Positions 57,955-64,000 of a DNA stretch of 64,000 nt are shown here, in pieces (positions within the stretch are counted from its first letter, which is position 1; each line of letters opens with the position of its first letter). Under the pieces are notes generated by a model, which had not been told where the DNA came from, searched no databases, and worked only from the letters and a program-made list of their open reading frames with translations. Source of the stretch: Phycisphaerales bacterium. Lineage in GTDB: Bacteria > Planctomycetota > Phycisphaerae > Phycisphaerales > UBA1924. Both the position numbers and the translations under genes were made by a program. Location: positions 62,001-126,000 of the forward strand of contig JAEPOJ010000003.1 in NCBI GenBank assembly GCA_017642965.1, read 5' to 3'.

Positions 57955-59934
57955 ATGGCCGACACACAGAAAGCCGATCTCAAAAACATGAAGGGCGTCT
58001 CGGATCGCGACAAGCAGATGATCGCGGACGCAGAAACAATGCTCGGTCCGGAGCCCGAGGATATGGGGGCTGTCAAAAATCTTTTCTGGGGCAACTTCCG
58101 AGAAGAACTCTACTTTCCGTACCCCGAGATCGCAAAGACCTCGCCCGAGGAGACGGCGGAGTGCGACCAGCTCTTGGCCGAGTTGGAGGATTACCTCAAG
58201 AGCGAACACCCCGCGGTCGAGATCGATCAGGAGCAGTACATCCCTGAGCGCGTCATCCAGAAGCTTTTCAGCATGGGCGTCCTCGGCATGACCATCAGCA
58301 AGGAGTACGGCGGCCTGGGCATGGGGATTACCAGCTACAACCGCGTGCTTGAGACCATCGGCAAGTACTGCGGCTCCACCGCGGTCATGGTTTCCGCGCA
58401 CCAGTCGATCGGCTGCAAGGCGGTCATGCTCTTCGGCACCGAGGAGCAGAAGCAGCGCTGGCTCCCCAAACTCGCCAAGGAATGGCTCAGCGCGTTCTGC
58501 CTCTCCGAGCCCAACGTCGGCTGCGACGCCGGTGGGCAGGAAACCCGATGCGAGCTCAGCGAAGACGGGACCCACTACATTATCAACGGCGAGAAGAAAT
58601 GGGCGACGTCAGGCGCCATCTCCGGGCTCTTCACCGTCATGGCGAAGCAGAAGATCGACGGCAAGGACAAGGTCACCGCGCTCGTCTGCCACCCGGACAT
58701 GGACGGGATCGATATCTTCTCCAAGAACCGCAGCAAGATGTGCATCCGCGGCACGTGGCAGGCTCGCATCAAGTTCACAAACGTCAAGGTGCCCAAGGAG
58801 AATCTGCTCCACAAGGAAGGGCGCGGGCTCAACGTGGCACTGACCTGTCTGAACTACGGGCGATGCACGCTTTCCGCGGGCATGCTCGGTGGCGCCAAGC
58901 GGGCCATGGATCAGGGGATCAAGTGGTCGCAGACGCGATACCAGTTCGGACGTCCGCTGGCCGACTTCGAGCTCGTCAAGCAGAAGATCGCGCACATGGC
59001 GGCACTGACCTACGCGATGGACTCCGTGCTGTACATGACCACGGGCATGCTCGATCGACACGATGACGACATCATGCTCGAGACCGCCATCTGCAAGGTG
59101 TTCTGCTCCGAGATGGGCTGGCGTGCGGTCAACGACGCGGTCCAGATCATGGGCGGCGAGGGGACCATGACCGAGAACGAGATCGAGCGGATCTTCCGCG
59201 ACTCGAGGATCAATACCATCGTCGAGGGTGCCAACGAGGTCATGCAGTCCTTCATCTTTGCCTACGGCGGCAAGCAGCTCGCCGAGAAGATGCTCGGGAT
59301 TAAGGAGATGGCGGACAACAAGAAGTTCACCCCCACCATGATCCGCGCGGCCGTGCCGCTGGGCATGGAGGTGTTCCTCGGCATGCGCCGCAAGTCGCCG
59401 ACGATCTCGAAGGTCGACCCGTCGCTGCGCCGCTACGCGGATCGGATGACCAAGCTCGTCTCCGAGTTCACCTACCAGTTCAAGGTGATCAGCAAGAAGA
59501 AGGACTCCGCGATCGTCACGGCCCAGGCAACCCAGGCCCGCCTCGCGGACGCGGCGATGTACCTCCACGCCTGGGCGTGCACGCTCTCGCGTCTGGACGC
59601 GGATATGCGGAACGGCGAGTCCGGCACCGAGTTCGAGCGGAACAAGGCCGCGGCGATCCACTTCTTCGACCTCGCCGAGCTCGCGATCCATAACAGCTTC
59701 CGTGCGCTGCACGAGAACGCGGACGACACGATGCTCAAGGCCGCGGATCTCGCCCTCGCCCACTCCGATACGCTGCCGAACTCGAACTTCTCGATCCCGG
59801 AGAAGTCGCCGAATGCACAGGGGACCGGACGCGAACTGCCGCAGGATCACATCAAGCAGTTCCCCGGGACCGGCCGAGAGCAGCACGGCGCGACGGGTCG
59901 CGAGCACATGCAGGAAACGATCGAACAGCTCTAA
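57955..59934 (+). CDS. Acyl-CoA dehydrogenase, large (VLCAD/ACAD9-like) form
   Basis: The 659-residue flavoprotein is much longer than ordinary acyl-CoA dehydrogenases (about 380-400 residues). It carries the conserved EKKWATSGAI flavin segment, GRCTLSAGMLGGAKRAMDQG and TRYQFGRPLADFELVK motifs, and the catalytic base Glu in TIVEGANEVMQSF, placed as in VLCAD-type enzymes. A C-terminal helical extension of about 180 residues is present, and the enzyme may be membrane-associated as in VLCAD and ACAD9. It is not a typical isovaleryl-CoA dehydrogenase. A terminator follows the stop. Confidence 0.9.
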   Translation: MADTQKADLKNMKGVSDRDKQMIADAETMLGPEPEDMGAVKNLFWGNFREELYFPYPEIAKTSPEETAECDQLLAELEDYLKSEHPAVEIDQEQYIPERVIQKLFSMGVLGMTISKEYGGLGMGITSYNRVLETIGKYCGSTAVMVSAHQSIGCKAVMLFGTEEQKQRWLPKLAKEWLSAFCLSEPNVGCDAGGQETRCELSEDGTHYIINGEKKWATSGAISGLFTVMAKQKIDGKDKVTALVCHPDMDGIDIFSKNRSKMCIRGTWQARIKFTNVKVPKENLLHKEGRGLNVALTCLNYGRCTLSAGMLGGAKRAMDQGIKWSQTRYQFGRPLADFELVKQKIAHMAALTYAMDSVLYMTTGMLDRHDDDIMLETAICKVFCSEMGWRAVNDAVQIMGGEGTMTENEIERIFRDSRINTIVEGANEVMQSFIFAYGGKQLAEKMLGIKEMADNKKFTPTMIRAAVPLGMEVFLGMRRKSPTISKVDPSLRRYADRMTKLVSEFTYQFKVISKKKDSAIVTAQATQARLADAAMYLHAWACTLSRLDADMRNGESGTEFERNKAAAIHFFDLAELAIHNSFRALHENADDTMLKAADLALAHSDTLPNSNFSIPEKSPNAQGTGRELPQDHIKQFPGTGREQHGATGREHMQETIEQL

Positions 59935-59959
59935 ACACCTGCAGGACTGATACTCAGCA

Positions 59960-59994
59960 GTGAGCCCAGCCGTGAGAGTTGGGCTCACTTTTTG
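59960..59994 (+). terminator. Intrinsic terminator after the acyl-CoA dehydrogenase gene
   Basis: GTGAGCCCA (59960-59968) and TGGGCTCAC (59980-59988) form a 9-base stem, followed by TTTTTG. On the minus strand it also follows the stop of the convergent gene by a few bases. Confidence 0.88.
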
Positions 59995-60009
59995 TATGGC
60001 CGCCCACAC

Positions 60010-60933
60010 TCAAGCGCGGCGACATCGAAGGACGAGTATCACAGCGAAGAGAAGGATGAGCGAGCCACCTGCCAGGATCAGGATCGGTACGGTGGTGCGT
60101 TGGAGGGAACTGCCATACCGCTGCATCGATTGCTGCCCATCTATAGGCAATGCGGATGAAGTTGGTTTATTGTCTTGTTGCGCAGCCAGTTGGATATCAA
60201 AGCGTGGCGGGATCGCTGGCCGCTGTGGGGCTTGGGCAACTTTCATTGATCGGGCAGTTACGACACGGATCTCCATGACGATATCGTCCGCACCGAAGCC
60301 GCTCCTGCTGTGCATTCTGGTTGGGATTGGCTGCCCGTCATCCAGCTCTTGCCACCCATCGTACCGAACCTCGACTTGATATCTCCCATCGCGTTTTATC
60401 GACCTGAACGCCGTGATCCTGCGACCGAGCACATCGAACTCGTGCTGTTCTGTCTGCCCCTGTGTCGTAAGCGTGAACCCGACTGTGACTGTCGAGTCAT
60501 CGTGACGCTCGATGACATGAAGCCCGAGATCGTCCCGTCGCTGGGCAATCAACCGCTGAATACGCAACGGGCTTATATCTCGCTCACCCGCGTCGGTGAG
60601 TGTCTCGCGGAATCGTGAGCTGACACTGACGCCGGATTGCTCGTGATAGATCGCTATCGATTCCACATCGTCGGCGTACCGCTCGTCGTAGAGTGTCCTG
60701 CTCCCATCTGATCCGAGACGATAGCTTCGCATGGACAGCATCTCGGCGCAAAATGCAAACTCAACCCGTTTCCAATCTTCATCCTTGCCATTACCCACGA
60801 CCGCAACCACGGCTTCGCCTTCGTAGCAATCAGCAAGCTCAAACCACACGTCATCAACCACGTGTGTCTCGTCAGCGACAAGCGGGCTGGCAGCGAAAGT
60901 GATGAAGCAGAACAGCAAGATCAGCCTGAGCAT
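60010..60933 (-). CDS. Exported single-pass membrane protein of unknown function
   Basis: From the ATG at 60933 the 307-residue protein has a signal peptide (about 1-20, LVADE end), a beta-rich extracytoplasmic part and one C-terminal hydrophobic segment (about 282-302) ending in a short basic tail (RCRRA). This type I-like topology suggests membrane anchoring with the domain outside. No enzymatic motif is recognised. An alternative upstream frame to 61071 lacks a signal sequence. It is divergent from the pdh operon by 441 bases and convergent with the acyl-CoA dehydrogenase. Confidence 0.7.
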   Translation of the reverse strand: MLRLILLFCFITFAASPLVADETHVVDDVWFELADCYEGEAVVAVVGNGKDEDWKRVEFAFCAEMLSMRSYRLGSDGSRTLYDERYADDVESIAIYHEQSGVSVSSRFRETLTDAGERDISPLRIQRLIAQRRDDLGLHVIERHDDSTVTVGFTLTTQGQTEQHEFDVLGRRITAFRSIKRDGRYQVEVRYDGWQELDDGQPIPTRMHSRSGFGADDIVMEIRVVTARSMKVAQAPQRPAIPPRFDIQLAAQQDNKPTSSALPIDGQQSMQRYGSSLQRTTVPILILAGGSLILLFAVILVLRCRRA

Positions 60934-61374
60934 GTCACTTGTAACTGCAACTTCTGTATAAGCTGCGATAGGTGGAGTGTTCTTTCGATCTACACCGATC
61001 ACCCGCTCCTGGAACACACACCTTCTCAAGACGATGCCATGATGGTCCAGAGTGGGGTATCTCGTGTACACTGGATCTGCTCTAAAGACACCTTTTCATA
61101 CAGAATACTTTCGCTGGAAAACCGCAGGATCGCATGTCTTCCAGGGGGAGGTTGCCCCCTCGTATACACCCGCAAAGGGGTGCACAATCTCGATTGCATG
61201 CGGGCAAGTGGTTTCCTGATTCTGGTGATTGACCGAAGCCTTCGGAAGTGATTCTGGATGGCTTCGTTCCTATACTTTCCAACCCCGGTGAGTCGGCATT
61301 TCCGCATCGCCCGCCGCCATTTCGCACGACGGATGCGCGATCGTTGACAGCCACCGAGATGTGTAGGAGACATC
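60934..61374. other. Divergent intergenic region, long leader of the pdh operon
   Basis: The 441-base gap separates the exported protein gene (minus) from pdhA (plus). A TATACT box at 61271-61276 could serve as -10 for pdhA with a weak -35 (GTGATT at 61248-61253). Upstream of it, short inverted repeats AGGGGG/CCCCCT (about 61143-61160), CACCC/GGGTG and CCGAAG/CTTCGG (about 61233-61245) are visible. I see no open frame with coding character. Confidence 0.5.
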
Positions 61375-62505
61375 ATGCCACACCACACCGTGTTTGAGGC
61401 CAAAATCGAGCATCTGCAGATCCTCGATGAGAACGGCAAGCTCGATAAGAAACTCGCGAAAGACACGCTCAGCGACGATCAGGTCGTGCACCTCTACGAG
61501 CAGATGCGCATCTGCCGCGAACTCGACGAGATCGCCTTCAAGCTCCAGCGCTCCGGGCGTATGGGCACCTACCCCCAGAACAAGGGACAGGAGGCCAACG
61601 CCGTCGGCTCAGCGCTCGCCATGGTCAAGGGCAACGACTGGATCGTGCCTTCCTACCGCGAGAACGCTGCGCTGTTCATGCACGGCCTGCCCATGCACTA
61701 CGTCATCCAGTACTGGATGGGTGATGAGCGCGGTTCGCAGTTCCCCGAGGAGCTGAACATGACGCCGCTGAGCGTGCCCATCGGGACACACATGCTCCAC
61801 GCGACCGGCATCGCCTGGGCGATGAAGAACCGCAAGGAAGCTGACCGGGCCGTCATTACCTACTTCGGTGACGGCGCGACCTCAGAGGGTGACTTCCACA
61901 ACGCGATGAACTTCGCGTCCGTGATGCAGGTCCCCACGATCTTCTATTGCCAGAACAACTCGTGGGCGATCTCGGTCCCCCGCGAACAGCAGATGAACTC
62001 GCGCACGGTCGCTCAGAAGGCGCTGGCGTACGACATGCCGACTATCCAGGTGGACGGCAACGACATCTTCGCGGTGTACAAGGCTACGATGGACGCCCGC
62101 AAGCGGGCCATCGAGGGTGGCGGCCCGTCGTTCATCGAGGGCGTGACCTATCGCCTGGGTGACCACACCACCGCCGACGACGCGCGTCGTTACCGCGACC
62201 AGGCCGAAGTCGATGCCTGGCTCGACAAGGACCCGCTGATCCGCACCCGCAAGTACATGGAAGATCAGGGATTCTGGGACGACAAGAAGCAGTCTGAGCT
62301 CGAGACCCGGGCGCAGCGCATCGTCAAGGAAGTCGTCGACGCCGCGATCAGCGTGACCGCGCCAGATAAGGCGGACTTCTTCAACGACATGTACGCGGAG
62401 TTGCCTGAGGACCTCAAGCTCCAACGCGACACCATGCGGACCAGTTCGATCGGGCGCAACCCGTCGCAGGTCGGACTCAAGGCGCAGCCAACGGAGGCCC
62501 GCTGA
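61375..62505 (+). CDS. pdhA: Pyruvate dehydrogenase E1 component, alpha subunit
   Basis: The 376-residue protein is the thiamine-pyrophosphate subunit of an alpha2beta2-type E1. It carries MGTYPQNKGQEA, PSYRENAA and the ThDP/Mg signature YFGDGATSEGDFHNAMNFA, then FYCQNNSWAISVP. This form of E1 decarboxylates pyruvate or branched-chain 2-oxoacids and passes the acyl group to lipoyl-E2. The operon context (E1 alpha, small protein, E1 beta, E2) fits pyruvate dehydrogenase; branched-chain 2-oxoacid dehydrogenase is the alternative and would also fit the leucine genes upstream. The stop is one base ahead of the next ATG. Confidence 0.9.
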   Translation: MPHHTVFEAKIEHLQILDENGKLDKKLAKDTLSDDQVVHLYEQMRICRELDEIAFKLQRSGRMGTYPQNKGQEANAVGSALAMVKGNDWIVPSYRENAALFMHGLPMHYVIQYWMGDERGSQFPEELNMTPLSVPIGTHMLHATGIAWAMKNRKEADRAVITYFGDGATSEGDFHNAMNFASVMQVPTIFYCQNNSWAISVPREQQMNSRTVAQKALAYDMPTIQVDGNDIFAVYKATMDARKRAIEGGGPSFIEGVTYRLGDHTTADDARRYRDQAEVDAWLDKDPLIRTRKYMEDQGFWDDKKQSELETRAQRIVKEVVDAAISVTAPDKADFFNDMYAELPEDLKLQRDTMRTSSIGRNPSQVGLKAQPTEAR

Positions 62506-62506
62506 A

Positions 62507-62767
62507 ATGCTGGTGGGGTTGCCGGACACGAAGGGGCGGATGCACTACATCAACGCGGTGTATGTGAAATCCGTTCAGCCCAAAGGCAACGACAGCGCCG
62601 TTGAGATCAGCGGCCGCTCGACCAAGCTGCGTGTCCGCATGCCCGCTGAAGACATCGTCGAACTCCTCAACGCCGCGATGCCCTCGAACATCGAAGCGAT
62701 GCTCGCGGTTGAGGATCAGATCCAAGCAGACCAAGCCGCTGCGGCAGCTGCCGCGGCCGCCGGATAA
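62507..62767 (+). CDS. Small protein of unknown function between pdhA and pdhB
   Basis: The 86-residue protein starts one base after the pdhA stop and ends 16 bases before pdhB. It has a mostly beta-like N-terminal half (INAVYVKSV, AVEISGRSTKLRVRM), a helix (DIVELLNAAM) and an alanine-rich C-terminus with a run of nine alanines. No known pdh component has this size or content. It could be a subunit stabiliser or an interaction module for E1 alpha. The tight spacing on both sides argues for real translation, and a frame of that size with no stop inside the operon supports it. Confidence 0.65.
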   Translation: MLVGLPDTKGRMHYINAVYVKSVQPKGNDSAVEISGRSTKLRVRMPAEDIVELLNAAMPSNIEAMLAVEDQIQADQAAAAAAAAAG

Positions 62768-62783
62768 GAAACCGGAGTCAGAT

Positions 62784-63758
62784 ATGGCACAACAAACCCT
62801 CGTCGGTGCGATCAACCAGGCACTCGACCAGATGCTCGAAAGCGACCCCGATGTCATCCTCCTCGGCGAGGATGTCGGGCTCAACGGCGGCGTGTTCCGC
62901 GTCACCGATGGCCTTCAGGCAAAGCACGGCAAGGACCGCGTCGTCGACACCCCCCTCGACGAGTCGGGCATCATGGGCACCTCGATCGGTCTCGCGATCG
63001 CCGGTATGAAGGCCGTCCCCGAGATCCAGTTCGACGGGTTCCTCGGACCGGCCTACGACCAGCTCGTGAACCACGCCGCCCGCATGCGGACCCGCACCCG
63101 CGGCGCTGTCACCGTGCCGATGACCGTCCGCGTCCCCGTCGGTGGGGGCATCCACGCACCCGAGCTGCACTCCGACTCACCCGAAGCGATCTACTCCCAC
63201 TCCCCAGGCGTCAAGGTCGTCATGCCCGTGACCCCCTACGACGCGAAGGGACTCCTGATCTCCGCGATCAAGGACCCTGACCCCGTCATGTTCTTCGAGC
63301 CCAAGCGCGTCTACCGCTCGTTCAAGGAAGAGGTCCCCGAGGAGATGTACGAGATCCCTATCGGAGAGGCCAAGGTCGTCAACGAGGGCGACGACCTCAC
63401 CGTCGTTACCTGGGGCGCCCCGGTCTTCCAGTGTCTGCAGGCGATGGATAACCTCCCCGAGGATGTCTCGATCGAGCTCATCGATCTGCGCTCGATCTAC
63501 CCGTTTGACATGGACACCATCGCCCAGTCCGTCCAGAAGACCGGACGCTGCGTGATTGTCCACGAGGCGCCGCTCACCTGCGGCATGGGCGCGGAGATCG
63601 CGGCACGGATCATGGAGGAGTGCTTCCTCTACCTGCAGGCACCCGTCCAGCGCGTGGCGGGCTTCGACACCATTATGCCGTACTACAAGCTCGAGCTTGA
63701 GTACCTCCCCGAAGCACCCCGGATCCAGAAGGGGATCGAGGAGTGCCTCGCGTACTAA
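62784..63758 (+). CDS. pdhB: Pyruvate dehydrogenase E1 component, beta subunit
   Basis: The 324-residue protein is the E1 beta subunit. It shows LLGEDVGLNGGVFRVT, DTPLDESGIMGTSIG, and the helix-and-strand region VPMTVRVPVGGG with HSDSPEA, all typical of alpha2beta2 E1. GGAGTC lies upstream of the ATG at 62784 in a region where a longer frame to 62601 is not family-like. It pairs with pdhA to transfer acetyl groups to the lipoyl E2 that follows 75 bases later. Confidence 0.93.
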   Translation: MAQQTLVGAINQALDQMLESDPDVILLGEDVGLNGGVFRVTDGLQAKHGKDRVVDTPLDESGIMGTSIGLAIAGMKAVPEIQFDGFLGPAYDQLVNHAARMRTRTRGAVTVPMTVRVPVGGGIHAPELHSDSPEAIYSHSPGVKVVMPVTPYDAKGLLISAIKDPDPVMFFEPKRVYRSFKEEVPEEMYEIPIGEAKVVNEGDDLTVVTWGAPVFQCLQAMDNLPEDVSIELIDLRSIYPFDMDTIAQSVQKTGRCVIVHEAPLTCGMGAEIAARIMEECFLYLQAPVQRVAGFDTIMPYYKLELEYLPEAPRIQKGIEECLAY

Positions 63759-63833
63759 GGACTCGTTGATCGGGATTGATTCACACGAACACCAGACCAA
63801 CTGGGTCTGATCAGATACGAAGATTGGGAACAC

Positions 63834-64000
63834 ATGGCCGGCAAAGTCTCATCCGATCCGAACAAGTTCATCCTCCCCGACCTTGGCGAGGGGCTCGAAG
63901 AAGCAGAGCTCATCAAGTGGGTTGTCTCCGAAGGCGACACCGTTGAGGAGCACCAGATCCTCGCCGAGATGGAAACCGACAAAGCGCTCGTCGAGGTCCC
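63834..64000 (+). CDS. pdhC: Dihydrolipoamide acetyltransferase E2, N-terminal lipoyl domain (cut by window edge)
   Basis: Only the first 55 codons and part of the next are present. They form the start of a lipoyl domain: FILPDLGEGLEEAELIKWVV, then ILAEMETDKALVEVP, whose lysine K in METDKAL is the lipoylation site. The E2 core binds E1 and transfers acetyl to CoA. It is the fourth gene of the pdh operon. The catalytic domain and E1-binding domain lie beyond the right edge. Confidence 0.9.
   Translation, partial: MAGKVSSDPNKFILPDLGEGLEEAELIKWVVSEGDTVEEHQILAEMETDKALVEV

Noticed and set aside
58609-60009. Long minus-strand frame opposite the acyl-CoA dehydrogenase
   Set aside because: Antisense shadow rich in Arg/His/Val; it reads through the terminator at 59960-59994.
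1-64000. Mobile element, prophage or CRISPR array in the window
   Set aside because: No transposase, integrase, Cas protein, phage structural module or regularly spaced repeats were found; the tRNA-Leu has no integrase or duplicated 3' end next to it.

Overview
The window looks like a chromosomal segment of a planctomycete, most likely a marine member of the class Phycisphaerae. This rests on several lineage-typical features seen together: a prepilin-type protein ending in an H-X9-DG motif, a C-terminal cysteine-bracketed (GC-type) dockerin pair, HTH-receiver fusions, a pilin/secretin cluster headed by a HEAT-repeat protein, and membrane proteins with C-terminal zinc ribbons. The DNA is GC-rich (about 60% by eye) with dense genes and short gaps. 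I see no insertion sequence, prophage, integrase or CRISPR array, and no obvious pseudogene. Both window edges cut genes: Xaa-Pro aminopeptidase on the left and a lipoyl E2 subunit on the right.

Region by region. 1-3.7 kb: tilS, a degenerate receiver-like protein and the start of pepP, divergent from two membrane proteins. 3.7-9.2 kb: an arginine/ornithine succinyltransferase-type operon (M20 hydrolase, class III aminotransferase, AstA, AstD). 9.3-17.1 kb: a lipoprotein, a NifU-like scaffold, csrA with a structured leader, ndk, a prepilin-like protein, two tandem membrane PP2C phosphatases and a cobalamin adenosyltransferase. 17.2-19 kb: recJ. 19-27.4 kb: a minus-strand type II secretion/type IV pilus-like cluster (HEAT protein, three pilins, small membrane protein, secretin, TPR lipoprotein) without ATPase or platform gene. 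27.8-35.1 kb: an HTH-receiver regulator, a serine hydrolase, dps behind a Fur/PerR-like operator, an M42 aminopeptidase, YgfZ, ribD and an RNase HII-like protein. 35.3-38.1 kb: a 920-residue coiled-coil lipoprotein.

38.2-46.2 kb: tRNA-Leu(CAG), recA with a clear promoter, a YdeI-family protein, a secreted dockerin-tagged deiminase, a thiolase, a collagen-like/S74-chaperone surface protein and a CPBP-type membrane protease. 46.4-60 kb: MmgE/PrpD, a DUF2231-like protein, an S10 carboxypeptidase, then a plus-strand acyl-CoA catabolic group (carboxyltransferase beta, HMG-CoA lyase, three crotonases, a large acyl-CoA dehydrogenase) resembling a leucine/isovalerate (liu) pathway, with two exported proteins embedded. 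60-64 kb: a membrane protein and a pyruvate dehydrogenase operon (E1 alpha, an unknown 86-residue protein, E1 beta, E2).

Together the metabolic genes suggest a heterotroph living on peptides and amino acids: exported and intracellular peptidases (S10, M42, M20, PepP), arginine/ornithine and branched-chain amino acid catabolism, and entry into acetyl-CoA metabolism. No single gene set is clearly a new defence or mobile system. The strongest candidates for undescribed biology are the ATPase-less pilin/secretin cluster, the AstA with a histone-H1-like tail, the small protein inside the pdh operon, the dockerin-tagged deiminase and the giant coiled-coil lipoprotein.
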